NCBI GenBank assembly: GCA_963920705.1
Contig: OY987226.1
Location: 1,738,501-1,802,500 of the forward strand
Reading direction: 5' to 3'
DNA: 64,000 bases
DNA from: Odiellus spinosus
Lineage: Eukaryota > Arthropoda > Arachnida > Opiliones > Phalangiidae
A program made the translations under genes and the position numbers. Below the pieces are notes generated by a model. The model did no database searches. It saw only the letters and a list, made by a program, of their open reading frames with translations, and had not been told where the DNA came from. Below are positions 23,301 to 35,023 of the stretch, piece by piece. Numbering within the stretch: the first letter of the stretch is position 1; each line of letters opens with the position of its first letter.

Positions 23301-26300
23301 AACGTCCAAATCCACTGAATAAATTAATCCTAGAATTATCCTAATTCCCTATTTGCATTTATATCGTGCAATGATTATGTTTGATATTAAAAACACTCCC
23401 TAGATCCAACACCTTTACAACAACGAAAAATAACATAAATGGTATATATTTGACAGTTTTAGAGATCGCAATTATTACGCAATAAATTCTTGACCTTTGG
23501 CGTAAAATTGTAGTTAGGCTTAGGGTTAGGCCTAATTCAAGCGAGGGATTAACGGACCGTATAATCGTTTATACCTTTTCTTTTTTTCTAACAAAAACAA
23601 CACGGCATAGCGAAGCTCTCGAGGGATTTTTAGTCAATGTCCAGGGAGCGTAGTAAGCATTAAACATATTGAAACGAGGTTCGAGGGTCCGTGATAAGGT
23701 CCATAGTTTTCGTTCCAGGTCGGAGGCAACCTCAATTTTTACTTATTCACGAGGCAAGCCCCATTGGGCGCGTGGACAGCTTAGTTAGGGCGCGATAAGC
23801 GACAGAAATAGTAATAAACATTAATCTCTTCGCGACGTAGAAGCTCAACGCCGTATACGAAAAGAGTCGCTTTTATCTCAATGAATGACCCAATAAATCT
23901 AATAACCATTGTAAACACGGGCCAGAGTGGCGACGAAAGGTCTTGCTACGATCTAAAAAGGGCCAAAAAACCCTTTCTCTTTCTCTCAAAATTTACAAAT
24001 ACGCCTTAAGCTAGTTTTTCACTTACCAACTTAGCTACGGTCACACTAGCATTTCGTAATCGATTTGAAACGGTTAAAATCAAACCGATCGATTCAAATC
24101 GACAGGAATCGTTTTAAGTGTAACGCGTTATCTTTATAAATCGATTTATCGTAGCTTCATCTATCGGTTGTTGAAACTAGCCGAATCGGTACGAAACTGG
24201 TTCCCGAAGCAGTTTCGAGAAATGGAATCAAATCGATTAGAGAAAAGAAATTATTCCTAAAAGTATAGCTGCGTTCACACTACAACCTTTGAAATGATTT
24301 TTAAACGTTTTGGAAGGATCAATTTATAACATTTTGAGGTCAAACATGTAGATCGTTAATAGAGAAACCAAATTTATATCTTGGAGAGTCGATTTGAACA
24401 TTCGAATCGGTTTCAAAACGGTTTCAAAGTGTCAAGTGTGAACGTAGCTTATAAAAGACCAAATAGCAGAGTCCCGAGCAAAACTTTTGTCTCAAGGAAT
24501 ATATGAAAATGGTGGTGATAGAAAAATCCATAAACAAATAAACTTTTACCCTCGCGGAAACCAGGAAATATGTCAAGAACAGGAAAAGGTCATATACACT
24601 TCCTGTCCGAATTATAGTTGGATAATTTACAGTACTTGTACGCGAGATTGTAAAGGAAACGTGAATTACATCGAGTTTTGGAAATTAGGGCAATTATTTT
24701 CCTTAAAAATGCTGGTCTTAATAATTTTCCGTATTTACCGTTCATTTTTTGGCCACCGAGAGACGGGAAATGTAAGATATGTCCTAAAGTGTAAATGGCG
24801 GAAGTTGGGGGGGATAGAAGGGGAGAAAGGTGTACCTTGAAATAAAACCGGAAGTAAGGTATATTCTCTCGTCTTTTATCCGTACAGGAGACGGGAATGA
24901 CGCCGCTCATGTACGCCATAAGAGACAACCGCGTATTCATCGCCGAGAAGTTGATGGAAGTAGGCATGAGTATCAACAGCAAAGCCAAAGTAAACTTTAA
25001 TTTTCTATTCGTTTGCTTTCAATCATAGCGTATATAGTGTACGAGGGCATTTGCCTTTTAGGCAAAGAGTCCCTTTTACTTTTTCGGGAGAATGAAGCCT
25101 TATAAAGAAGAATTTGTATCCATTCTTTTAAATAGAACTAATTCACTATTAGGCCTATTTTAGGAGTACATTTTAAACTGGCAGTTTTGTTTTTCCACAC
25201 GCGTGACGTCGGTTTTACTTTTCATTTCAATAGCCGCGTTCACACTACAGACTTCGAAACCGTTTTTAACCGTTTTGGAAAGGTCAAATTATAAAATTTT
25301 GAGGTCACCCGTCTAGACCTTTGATCAAGGAACAAAATTAATATCTTAAAAAATAGATTTGAACATCCGAAATGGTTTGAAAACGGTTCGAAAGTGTCAA
25401 GTGTGAACGTAGCTAATGTTCTCCCGTATAGAAAACCTAAAAAAATCAGCGAACACATTATTTGGTCAAAAATAATCAACAAAACTAGATTAAATTTATG
25501 AAATGAAATAACCCGAATACAACAAGAGGGGACCAAAATTTAAAATGTCTTTGGTCCACTTTATTTGGTCGTATTTAGTTGGCATTTTCCAATATGGATC
25601 ATTTTTGACCAAAATAGATTTTTCTTTGTTGATTCTATGGGAGCACTTTAAAATGAGAAGTAAAACCGACGTCACGCTATAGGTAATAACAGATTCGGAA
25701 ATTTTTAATGTCGGACCAACCAATGGTTTACATTTGTCCATTTTTGCTCATTTACTTTTGATTTTAATATGGTAGCCTCAATTTCAATAAATTTAACTAA
25801 ATTCTTGGCATAGGATGGTACGACGACGTTGCATCTAGCGGCCACCAATGGACGCGAGGACATGTTAAGAGTCCTCATGAATAGAAAAGCGGATCCAAAC
25901 ATAGTTGGCGGGGTAAGATTTCTACCAATCAAAGAACTCTAATAATTTTAATTTATTAATCCTAAGATCTAAACGACTCTTTTTCGTATCGTAGCAAAAG
26001 ACCCAATTGCCTATTCACATTCTAGCGAGTCGCAACACTGGCGCGATTATTGTCCCATTACAATTGCTATTGCGCAGTTCGCCCAAAGAGGCACGAATGC
26101 ATACGGATAAGGTAAGAATGCGTCAATTCTTCAAGTAGGCACGCAACTCCTGGGGCCTTTTGATCAAGTTGCGTGGCTATTTTTAAAGATGAATGAGATG
26201 CTTAACGAATTTCCCCCTAAAAAAAGGATGGTAATATTCCACTATTCTTGGCGGTCGAATGCGGCAACCACGGCGCTTGTAAAGAACTACTGAGTGCTTT

Positions 26301-29300
26301 GGCCAAGGAACAAGTAACTTTTCGTCACCCGGTTACCGGTCAAACTGTGCTTCATATTGTGACCACGAAGAAAGACGTGGACTTGTTGAGATTTTTTTTA
26401 GAATGTGGCGGAGATTTGGACATACAAGATGTAAGAATTTTAGTGATTGCAGATAGGATTGCCACAGTTTTTTCAGATTCAAATTCCCTGACTTTCCCAG
26501 GTTTTTCCCTGACCGTTTCGGCTAATACTACACAATTTTTAACCTTTTATTTTTTATATAATCGCGTTCGCCAAACTTTGTTGCAGGCGTATCTTTGTTC
26601 TAATCTATACAACTGACACGGTCAGCTGAGAATCTTTTCCGCGGATAATGATTGGAGTTTCCTGGCTTCTTGAAAGATCTCTAAATTCCCTGACTTTTTA
26701 ATTTAAAATATCTTAAAATTCCATGACTTCTCAAAATATCTTAAAATTCCCTGACTTTTTTGGTTCATTTTCAAATTCCCTGACTTTTCCCTGTTTTCCC
26801 TGACCTATGGCAATCCTGGTAAATATCCACCGCTGCCTCTCCAGGATTTTTAAGACATTTTTTCGAAACTGTTCCAATAAATTATTATTATTATAGAATC
26901 AGGGAGTTTGTCCCCTTCATATCGCTGCCAAAGACGGTGACGAGAACATCGTGAAATTATTTCACCAACATCACGCTAACCCTAATTTACAAGACAAGTT
27001 TGAAAGAACGCCTCTACACTTAGCGGCCGAAAAAGGACACACGACCATCGTTGAAATGCTTGTAGATAAGTACAAAGCTTCGGTCTTTCAAAGAACTAAG
27101 GTATATAATAATTTAAATTTATGCTGATATTTTTAAAATTAAAAGTTGGGTGATAATTTAGGATGGCAGCACGTTAATGCACGTGGCCGCGGCAGCTGGA
27201 CATCCAGCAACTGCTTTGGTGTTCATAAGAAAAGGAGTGCCTTTACACATGCCAAACAAGGTTTAAAATATATACTTGTAACATCAAGAACACTTATAAT
27301 ATAAATAATATTGTGTAATCGCAGCCCGTCCATTCACAGGGAAACACTGAGCTTCGGCAATACATTTAAAATTTTGGGCTAGATCTACAAATCGGGCGAT
27401 AATTATAATTTTGCAAAGCAACTTAGCTTAAAATTACAATTTATATCTGCGTATTTAAAAACAGATATCAAAACCTAGCCAGACCTTAATCTATAGGATT
27501 AGTTTTTTAAATAAAAAGATTTCAAAATGATAATTTCGATAAATCTCTGGATAATGAAATTTTGGCTTCACGTGACCTTCAGTACACGTCTACTTTTATT
27601 GGCCACTTTTTCATTACTTTGGGTTTCTTATTAGGGTGTTTTAACTTGTACTAGTTGGTTATTCGTACGTTCTTGGAAAGTCAATGGGTTCTTGTTGTCT
27701 GATGTAATAATATTGTTGTAAAAATAGCTACAAATATTCTTCCAAAATACTTTTAAACAGGCTGGAGCAAAATGTATTCATATGGCGGCTAAAAGAGGAC
27801 ACGTTGATGTCGTTAAAACTCTTTTACAAAAAGGAGAACATGTCGACTCTATGAATAACGTAAGTAATTTTAAAACACAAAAGAGAAATTCTGATTGTTT
27901 CATTTTCAAAATATCTTTCAAAAGGAAAATTACACCGCATTACATATCGCTGTTCAAGCGGGACAACCGGAAGTGGTCGAAACCTTATTGGGATTTGGAG
28001 CCCAAGTGCAACTAAAAGCCGGAGATGTAAAATTAACCGTAAATTTTAAGTTTAATATTTAATTAAGACGTTTTTTAAACGTATTAGCAAGCGGAAACTC
28101 CATTACATATCTCAGCCAGAACCGCCCATGGTGAAAGATGCGCCGAGATGCTAATTAAGAGCGGAGCCGACGTTAACGCCTTACAGATAGTAACGAAAAC
28201 TAGATTAAACCAGAAGCCGATGAAACCCTCCTTTGAAGTCTATTACTCCCGGGTCTTGTCTACCCCTCTCTGTATGGGTTATTCTCAAAAGGCGCGATTC
28301 GTACGCCTCCTAACGGTAGTTGTTTTCGGAGCGGGAGCTCGTCGAGCGAATATCTCTAGCAGCCTTGGAGTTCGTCCAAAAAACGTCGTCGTTTGTGGAG
28401 AGAGAGAATTTCCAATTTTCCGTAGACAGGGGGGATGAAGTAGGACCCCTTCTAACTTGTAAAATTGGGAATTTTACCCATACAGAGAGGAGCACTATAT
28501 GGAACATTGGAGTAGTAGACTTCAAAGGAGGGTTTCATCGGCTTCTGTTTAAACGTATTACAATTAACTGAACCATTTAGAAAGGAGAAAGCCCATTGCA
28601 CTACGCCTCATCTCACGGTCATTTAAAAACGGTTAAGTTACTTTTGGAAGATGATGCCAACTTGGCCATAAAATCACACGTAAGTTTATCTATAGCTTTA
28701 TGAATTAACCCACGAGATACGTCTTGGAAAACTAAAGATCACTTCAAAACACAACCATTCCCTCTTCAGACGAGGCGTAATTACATATCTTACTCAGATC
28801 AATAAACCTAATATAATTAATCGTAAACAGACTGGAGAAACACCACTTCACGTGGCAGTCAAACACTGTCACTACCCGGTTGTTGAAATCTTAATCGAAC
28901 ACTTGAAGAAGAAGAAGAAGTTGGCAGAAGTTATTAACGAACAAAATAATGAAGGCGAAACTACCGTGCATTACGCGGCAAAATTAACCAAACAACAAAT
29001 TCACAGCAATCGAGAAGACGCCGAGATGATGAAACTTTTGTTACAAGTTGGCGGTGACGTCACCAAGGAAACGTACGAGGTAAAATAAAAAAACTGAAGG
29101 CTGATTATTTAAAACTCGTTCAAATGAAATTTCCATCGTAGCTTCGAGAAACGCCAGTTCATTACTGCAGCCGATCTGGAAATCTAGGCGTACTACAAGA
29201 GATAATTGACTCATTACCACCTTTCGATTTGCAACGTGCCGTGAACAAGCAAGCTAAAGTACGTGTAGTTTTACACTCTTGAAAGGGAGCTATAATCTAA

Positions 29301-32300
29301 TTAAAATCTAAGTGCAACTAAAAGCTTTTTAAAATATAGAATGGATGGTCGCCGTTGTTATACGCTTGCGAAGCTGGACACCCTTCGGTCGTCCGACTGT
29401 TACTACTACATCATGCCAGAGTGGATGTCTTTGATGAGGTAATTTCATAAACACCAAAAACCCCCGAGGTCAATTCAACTTTTACTTTGCAGGGTGGCAA
29501 AGCAGCGTTGCATTTAGCCGCGGAATACGGTCGTTTGGATGCGGTAGAGATTCTACTAGCTCACAAAGCCTTCGTCAATGTGCGTTCCAAAGAAGGATTG
29601 ACGCCGTTGCATGTCGCCGCTAAGAACGGTTTCAACCCAATCGTTAGAAAGTTGGTTGATACTCATAGCGCTTCCTTGGATGCCTTAACCTTGGTAGGTA
29701 CTTCAGTGTATTTTTGCGTTTTATCAAATATTAATCATTAATTACCACGTATGGTTACAGAGGAAACAAACGCCACTTCATTTGGCCGCGGAACAAGGAA
29801 GGCTGGAAGTGTGCAGCAGCTTACTCGAGATGAAAGCGGACGCGAATGCCACTGATAATGTAACTTGAAATTATCAAGTGAAAACTTGATAATCTATCTT
29901 GTATTAATATTTTGATTTATTTTTGAATTAGTACGGACAAACTCCGTTATTACTAGCTGCAGAAAACGATCACTCTGAAGTCGTCAAGCTCTTTCTACGT
30001 CATAAGCCTGAACTAGTCTCAATGGCCAACACGGTAACGTCTCAATATTTCTTTGTTTTGGAATTTTTATGAAACACACTTCTAATAGAAATTCAAACAG
30101 TATTAGTTTAAATTTCTATTGAATACAGTTGTCTTCAGAAGAAACTGAAAATTTTCTATGGACAACCCCAGAAATAAAAATAGAAAGATAGTGCCTACTT
30201 CAATAATTATTAGTTCGACTTTGTAGCCAAAATATGAATCCATTCTATTATTTCTTTGCTAAGTCGCAACATAAGCAATTATTGGAGTAAAATATTTATA
30301 AGAAATTAGTGGTATTGTCTTCGATGAAAAGCAGTTTAAAATTAGTAAAAATACCGTGCCTGTCTTTTGTTTGTTTCTCGTCCTCTCTTTTTGGTCGCGT
30401 TATCAGAAAGGTTTTACGTGCGCCCACATAGCCGCCATGAAGGGAAGTGTAGCGGTAGTAAAGGAACTGATGAAAAGCAACCGAACCATAGTAACTCTAG
30501 CCCGGAACAAAGTAAAGGCCACAAGATTCGATATTAGAACCAGGAAATGGTCCCATTTCGCTCATTTATATAAAGATTATGAACAAACGCAGACCAACTC
30601 GACCGCCCTGCATTTGGCCGCGGAGGGAGGCCACGCGGGGGTCGTCCAAGTCCTTTTGGAAGCCGGAGCGAGCGCGACCGACGAGAACGAAGAAGGCTAC
30701 ACCGCCCTTCATCTGGCGGCGCGACACGGACACACCTCCGTCCTCGACGCGCTCCGCTCCGCCGTTTCCTGGAAACTCGTCAGCAAGAAAGTAAGCTCGG
30801 AGAGTCACGGGTTCGTTGGCGGGCTACCCCGTAGTAACGGTAGACGTCGCGTTAACGCGACGGACGACGCTCGGTAGAGTAGACGCGGGTAGCCCGCTCA
30901 GGGAGCTTGCTAGTCGTAGTTTCGCTTAAAAACCCTCCTATCGGGACACGATGTTAAGTAGCTCGAGAATTTTGTAGACTGGCTTGACTGCGCTGCATGT
31001 GGCTGCTAGTTGCGGCCAAACTGATTTCGTCCGCGAAATGCTAACCCAAGTTCCAGCTACCGTTTCCAGCGAACCACCCGTCGATGGAGAGTTCGAAGAC
31101 GTAAGTTTACGCCGAGTAAAACGTCGCCCGAGGATGTACTTGACTATAAACCTGGTACACTTGCTTTTAAAAACATCTCAGTACGGTCTGACTCCTCTTC
31201 ATTTGGCTTCCGAGTCGGGACACGAAGGCGTGGTTCGAATGCTGCTCAACAGCGACGGAGTCTTGGCCGACGCCGAAACGAAGAACGTGGTAAGAAATAC
31301 GATAGACAATCGTATATCTGATATCTCATTGGATATCTTAACAGGGGACCAGAGCTCTTCATTTGGCGGCGGCTGGAGGTCATATAGCGGTAGCGGGATT
31401 ATTATTGAGTCGATCGGCCGACCAATTACACGCCAAGGACAAGCAAGGACGAACGCCGTTGCACATGGCCGCGGCCAACGGCCACAAAGAGTTTGTTGGG
31501 ATGCTGCTGGGTCAGGGTGCTGATATCAATTTAGCTGATAACGTAAGAAGCGAAACGTTCATCGTTTAAAACGGAATTATAATCAAACACGATTAAACAG
31601 ATGGGGAAGACGCCGTTACATTACACGGCGGATAAGGGATTCTTGGACGTTTTAAAGTTATTAGTGGACAGTGGAGCGTCACCCATGACGACCACTTTGG
31701 TATTTTACGAATTTTTCCGCTCTAAATCCATTTAAGTAATAATTATCGTTTTAGGATGGTAAAGTTCCTCTAGGGTTAGCGGCTGCAGCCGGTCATTACC
31801 ACGTTATAACATATTTACTACATAAGGAACACGACACGGTGACCTTACTCGAAGATAAAAGCGTAAGTACAACGAAAGTAAAATTCTCCACGTAACTAAT
31901 TACCCTTAAATAGTTCCTTCTGGACATGATGATCATCGGAAAAACGAATCAGAACAAACCGGTCTGCGAATTCGTCCTAGTGTCTCCTGCTCCCATCGAC
32001 ACGGCCGTCAAACTGGCCAATAGTTACCAAAACCTTTCTATTCGCGAAAAAGACCGGGCGAAGGACTTGGAGCACATGGCGACGTACTGTCAAACAATGG
32101 CCTACGATCTTCTATCCATTTCGGCTTCCAACAACGACACGGCCCTGTTGTTGCGAGCGGTCGATTACAAGAGCACGCCGTTCTTGGACGTCCTAATAGA
32201 ACTGGAACAAAAAGATGTCGTAGCGCACGCCGCGGTGCAACGTTACTTGTCCGAGATCTGGATGGGAAACTTAACGTGGTCCACGTGGAAGATGGTTTTG

Positions 32301-34393
32301 CTATTCATCGCCTTCGTTTTTTGCCCCTTAACGTGGGTCATGTGCTCTTTACCACTATGCTACCGTTTCTCGAGCGTGCCCATCATCAAATTCATGTCGT
32401 ATCTCGTCAGTCATATATTTTTCACCGTAGTATTAAGTTTCACTCTTATGAGTCCGTGGAACCCGTTGTGGAAGAGCATTCATTTAATCCCAAACTGGCA
32501 CGAATGGTTACTCATCTTCTGGCTCTTGGGAATCACCCTAGCCGATATAACAAACCCGAAAGATCGCGGAGGGTTAGGTTGGGTCCGCGTCGTCATTATA
32601 GTAGTCAGCACCTTCGCCTTCGCGACGCATTTACTAGCTTTCGCGTACCACGACACCAGGAGTCGTCTAACCATGTTGTACATCAGGAACCAGTTCTTGG
32701 CCATCGCTTTGTTACTGTCATTTTTGGAATTTTTGAACTTTTTAACTTTTCATCATTTATTCGGACCTTGGGCCGTCATCATTAGAGATCTGATGAAGGA
32801 CTTATTGAGATTCTTGGCCATTTTAGCCATATTCTTAACGGGATTTTCCTTACACCTTTGCGCGGTTTATCAACCCGTTTTTAAACCACCCGATGTTTCG
32901 GAGAACGGAGCGGCGCCTCCATTGGCCCAAGATTTTCACTCACCAATCAGCACCTTCGAAATGCTTTTTTACGCCCTGTTCGGATTGGTTGAACCGGATT
33001 ACATGCCACCAATGCATCTCAGTCCGCCATTCGCTAAAATCATCGTTAAAGGTAAAAGCTTTTTTTACGTTTAACTCGAGATCCAAATAATTTCACTTTC
33101 TTGACGAGATATTTAAGTTTTGGTTTAAGTTGGAGAATGGTCTTTGGCCAACGTAGCTAGGTCCTCAAATATCAAAAAGATAACAGCCTAATTTTTCTAT
33201 ATTTAAAGTCGTTTTCGGCGTGTACATGATGGTCACCGTTGTTGTTCTAATCAATCTGTTGATCGCCATGATGTCAAACACGTATCAAAGGATTCAGGCC
33301 CAATCAGACACTGAATGGAAATTCGGACGGGCTAAACTTATTCGTAATATGAATAACACGTCCCCGGCTCCACCACCTTTGAATATATTAACGGCCATCC
33401 CCGATTTGTTTAAAAAATGCAAAAAGGATAAAAAAGGTTCAATGTTTGACGCAGAAACGTCTTGAACTTAAATCTAATTACAAATTCTGTTTTTTGGTAT
33501 ACAGGTAACGATAACGGTCCCAGGGGCAAGAATACAGTATTATCTATAGCGACGGAAGCGAGTGGGAGACACATACCGTGGTACAAAAGAAGGTTCAAAC
33601 GGCAACACGTTATACCATTAGGTAATTTCAGTATATTTTCAGTCTTCGATGTAAAATGCTTCGCTAATAGGAGCTAGTATTATAGCAAATTTGTACACTT
33701 GCCAGCAAGCTAGACTTAGTGGTGACCCGAAGTCCTAATAGGGTAAAAAATACTACTATAACTTTTTTGATAGGAGTTTCTTTAGAATATTTGTGATTTT
33801 TCAAAGTTGTACCGCTCAGTGAACAACATCAACCCCAACACAACGAATATAAGAGCCTTTATCACCCCGTGATAGGGGGTGTGGCTAAAAAGTGATGTTT
33901 TAACAAAAATCTCGGCTGGCAACGTGTTTCCGAATTGTGTGTAGTAATAGATAGTGATAGTCTGGTCGCTTTCCCGTTCAAAATCTCGTTCCAAATCTCA
34001 AAATCTCCTTAAAATTACGAAATATTACCTCAAAATCTTATAATACTGAAATCTGACTCTAAACTCTGAAAATTAAATTAGAGATTCTTGAAATATATTT
34101 CAAAATCTCAGTCAAAATCTAAAAACCTCAAAATCCCACGCAAGAAATTTTCAAGAGCGTTCTACCCTTAGCTTTATAGATTTACTAAAATATATTAATT
34201 AATCTATTAATTATTAAATTGCAATTTAGATCAACACGTGGGTGGTTCGAGTTCGAACAATCTACTTAACCAACACGGAAAGTTTTTAAGTCAAGTGATA
34301 AACTGGTCAAACGTTACGGAAAAGTACTTGGAACTAACGGGAGTTAAACTTAAATTAAAACACGACGATCAGCAACAACAGAGAAAGAATTGA
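17100..34393 (+). CDS. nompC: TRPN (NOMPC-type) mechanosensory channel, 29 exons, 1742 aa
   Basis: TRPN channels are tetrameric cation channels of mechanosensory cilia and neurons; the ankyrin spring tethers them to microtubules. Exons: 17100-17316, 20885-21216, 24888-24989, 25814-25912, 25995-26111, 26227-26430, 26897-27100, 27162-27260, 27761-27859, 27925-28026, 28088-28189, 28581-28679, 28831-29079, 29142-29258, 29340-29438, 29493-29693, 29761-29859, 29932-30033, 30407-30511, 30593-30790, 30978-31100, 31182-31289, 31345-31542, 31601-31699, 31755-31862, 31914-33051, 33209-33436, 33505-33621, 34230-34393. They sum to 5229 nt, every junction is GT-AG and in frame. N-terminal region 1-183, 29 ankyrin repeats 184-1194, membrane region about 1320-1600, TRP helix near W1610, cytoplasmic tail to 1742. 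Segments such as ETGMTPLMYA, NTCAHIAAM-like and CEFVLVSPAPIDTA match NOMPC as I remember it. Drosophila NOMPC also has 29 repeats. Transposons sit in introns 1, 2, 3, 6, 11 and 12, none in an exon. Confidence 0.96.
17317..19029. other. TRPN intron 1, first part
   Basis: AT-rich intronic sequence. A small hairpin CGATAAGGGCGTTATCG lies at about 18553. No exon or known repeat supported. Confidence 0.45.
19030..19570. repeat. 31-bp degenerate minisatellite in TRPN intron 1
   Basis: Unit about GTTTCCCTAGGAAATTTTTA plus CCCAAAAATAT, roughly 17 copies, diverged by many substitutions and small indels. Weaker units continue to about 19905 (AAATTTCACCCAAATATG). Its age, judged by divergence, exceeds that of the other arrays. 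Confidence 0.9.
20495..20831 (-). mobile_element. Family A MITE, copy 3, next to TRPN exon 2
   Basis: 337 bp, same orientation as the 4446 copy. Left end CAGAAGCCGATGAAACCCTC is intact; the right end is mutated (TTTCATCTACTTCTG). It lies in intron 1 with its edge 53 bp before the exon 2 acceptor. Confidence 0.9.
20885..21216 (+). CDS. nompC: TRPN exon 2 (linker before the ankyrin spring)
   Basis: Acceptor TTGGACAG|ACGAT, donor GACGAG|GTCAGT; residues 73-183. The end, LLVLARKADWLAVETLLRQ followed by acidic residues, corresponds in position to the KVLGLAMKSEW region just before the first ankyrin repeat of Drosophila NOMPC. Upstream part is Pro/Lys-rich and probably disordered. The A-family element at 20495-20831 stops only 53 bp before this exon. 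Confidence 0.88.
21217..24032. other. TRPN intron 2, main part
   Basis: No exon supported. An imperfect inverted repeat GGCTTGTGAGCGCA / TGCGCTCACAAATG lies at about 23068 and 23139, inside a segment starting AGGGGTTGTCCATAAAGG that looks transposon-like but has no matching end that I can find. Confidence 0.45.
24033..24248 (-). mobile_element. B1 element, right end missing
   Basis: Begins AGCTACGGTCACACTAGC and keeps the GGTTCCCGAAGCAGTTTCGA block, then stops near AGAGAAAAGAAA before the GAACGCGGCT end. In TRPN intron 2. Confidence 0.85.
24267..24449 (+). mobile_element. B2 element in TRPN intron 2
   Basis: AGCTGCGTTCACACTACAAC to CAAGTGTGAACGTAGCT, 183 bp, 18 bp after the broken B1. Confidence 0.88.
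24888..31862 (+). CDS. nompC: TRPN exons 3-25: 29 ankyrin repeats
   Basis: Twenty-three exons, all phase 0. Seventeen encode one repeat and six encode two (exons at 26227, 26897, 28831, 29493, 30593 and 31345). Single-repeat exons are mostly 99 bp, exactly 33 codons; others are 102, 105, 108, 117 or 123 bp. Each exon opens just before the TPLH turn (for example DGTTTLHLAA, AGAKCIHMAA, KGESPLHYAS, RKQTPLHLAA, MGKTPLHYTA). Each repeat shows the TPLH..A...G and LL..GA..N pattern. Introns here are mostly 51-80 bp, and longer where transposons sit. Confidence 0.96.
25201..25677. mobile_element. F element in TRPN intron 3, carrying a nested B2
   Basis: Terminal repeats GCGTGACGTCGGTTTTACTT and AAGTAAAACCGACGTCACGC are perfect over 20 bp. 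The core (about 25480-25530) is the reverse complement of 34730-34800. A B2 element (25232-25414) lies close to the left end. No transposase. Confidence 0.85.
25232..25414 (+). mobile_element. B2 element nested in F
   Basis: AGCCGCGTTCACACTACAGA to CAAGTGTGAACGTAGCT. Flanked by AAT on both sides (TTTCAAT| and |AATGTTC). The F copy at 34719-34933 lacks B2 here and reads TTTCAATCTGCTCC on the reverse strand, so AAT is a 3-bp target-site duplication. Confidence 0.87.
26455..26818. mobile_element. hAT-like MITE in TRPN intron 6
   Basis: Ends AGGATTGCCACAG and CTATGGCAATCCTG are inverted; the interior repeats TTCCCTGACTTTT words. About 140 bp of the interior (from CTAATACTACACAATTTTTA) is shared with the element at 53080. 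No clear target duplication remains. Confidence 0.8.
28211..28547 (+). mobile_element. Family A MITE, copy 4, in TRPN intron 11
   Basis: 337 bp with intact ends. Preceded by TTAAAC and followed by T then TTAAAC, a possible six-base target duplication offset by one base. Its right edge is 33 bp before the exon 12 start. Confidence 0.9.
28759..28784. mobile_element. Fragment of fold-back element E
   Basis: TCCCTCTTCAGACGAGGCGT followed by AATTAC matches the ends of the element at 9444-9820. In TRPN intron 12; no second arm is visible. Confidence 0.6.
31914..33436 (+). CDS. nompC: TRPN exons 26-27: membrane channel domain and TRP helix
   Basis: Exon 26 (31914-33051) begins with the linker CEFVLVSPAPIDTA and carries hydrophobic segments near 1320-1339, 1351-1374, 1391-1407, 1418-1439, 1448-1469 and 1486-1513, then the pore stretch ISTFEMLFYALFG near 1539-1551. 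Exon 27 (33209-33436) completes the last segment, VVVLINLLIAMMSNTYQR, and the TRP helix EWKFGRAKLIRNM. That is one hydrophobic segment more than six; the first may be the pre-S1 elbow described for NOMPC, so I leave numbering open. Donor AAAG|GTAAAA and acceptor TTTAAAG|TCGTT restore VKVVFG. Confidence 0.96.
33505..34393 (+). CDS. nompC: TRPN exons 28-29: cytoplasmic tail and stop
   Basis: Exon 28 (33505-33621) and exon 29 (34230-34393, stop TGA at 34391). Both junctions are phase 1; the exon 27 donor is inferred at AAAAAAG|GTTCAA because its phase fits. The end QVINWSNVTEKYLELTG matches in position and pattern the conserved VADWEAIAKKYRALVG of Drosophila NOMPC, which supports the last exon. 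If the exon 27 donor were not used, a shorter tail ending at 33463-33465 would result. Confidence 0.88.
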
Positions 34394-34718
34394 ACTTGGA
34401 TTTCTCGAAAGTTTGTCTCAAATCCATTGGCGAGATCTACAAGCTTCGAGACTACAATGAGCTTAAGAACTAAAGACTGATTTTTACATAACGCGAATAG
34501 AAAGATTAAAATGGGAGGAACGAAACGCACACAGCCTCGCGGCTATCATACCCTATAATCCCATTTTCTTAAGCCTCGGTCGGATTATCAAAGTTTTAAA
34601 TCGTTTTCCAATTCCGTTTTGAAAGGGACAAATATCATAATTTGCGAAATCAGGAAGAGTATTAACGGAGCCTGATTTAAAGTGCAGCTGTTACGGATAT
34701 TTTATGACCTCAAAATGA
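34394..34718. other. TRPN 3' untranslated region (probable)
   Basis: Follows the TRPN stop. No coding frame. The first AATAAA is at 34729, inside the F copy that follows. Confidence 0.4.
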
Positions 34719-34933
34719 GGAAAAGTTCAATAAAAGTGGACCAAATGCATTTTAATTTTTGGTCCCCTCTTGTTGAATTCGGGTTATTTCATTTGGTAAA
34801 GGTCGAGTTCTGTTTGATTTTACACTTTGGACAATTTTTTAATAAATTAGAAGATTTTTCCTGATTGGATAAGCCGATTTCATTCGTTATTCTATAGGAG
34901 CAGATTGAAATTAAAAGTAAAACCGACGTCACG
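34719..34933. mobile_element. F element, left end missing
   Basis: Right end AGTAAAACCGACGTCACG is present and the core is inverted relative to the intron 3 copy (GGGTTATTTCATTTGG, GGACCAAATGCATTTTAA). It has no B insertion, so it serves as an empty site for the 25232 insertion. Confidence 0.75.
34729..34734 (+). terminator. Candidate TRPN polyadenylation signal
   Basis: AATAAA 336 bp after the stop codon; another AATAAA lies at 34841. Either could serve; both are inside the F-family copy. Position is the only evidence. Confidence 0.3.
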
Positions 34934-35023
34934 AAATTTTCTAGTGATTAAATTGGCGAGTTTTGACAAGCTGCACAAAGCAAGGGTGATTTACGGCAGT
35001 TTTTCAAATTTACTTTGAACTAG

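Noticed and set aside
24487..24840. 117-codon frame inside TRPN intron 2
   Set aside because: It overlaps a similar frame on the other strand, has no domain, and inserting it would break the phase between exons 2 and 3.
26455..26818. Possible extra TRPN exon in intron 6 (the frame stays open past the exon 6 donor)
   Set aside because: The sequence is a hAT-like MITE, and the ankyrin pattern ends exactly at the donor and resumes at 26897.
28148..28571. Frames of 70-96 codons near TRPN exon 11
   Set aside because: They run from the ankyrin exon into the family A transposon; the same peptides appear in the other A copies.
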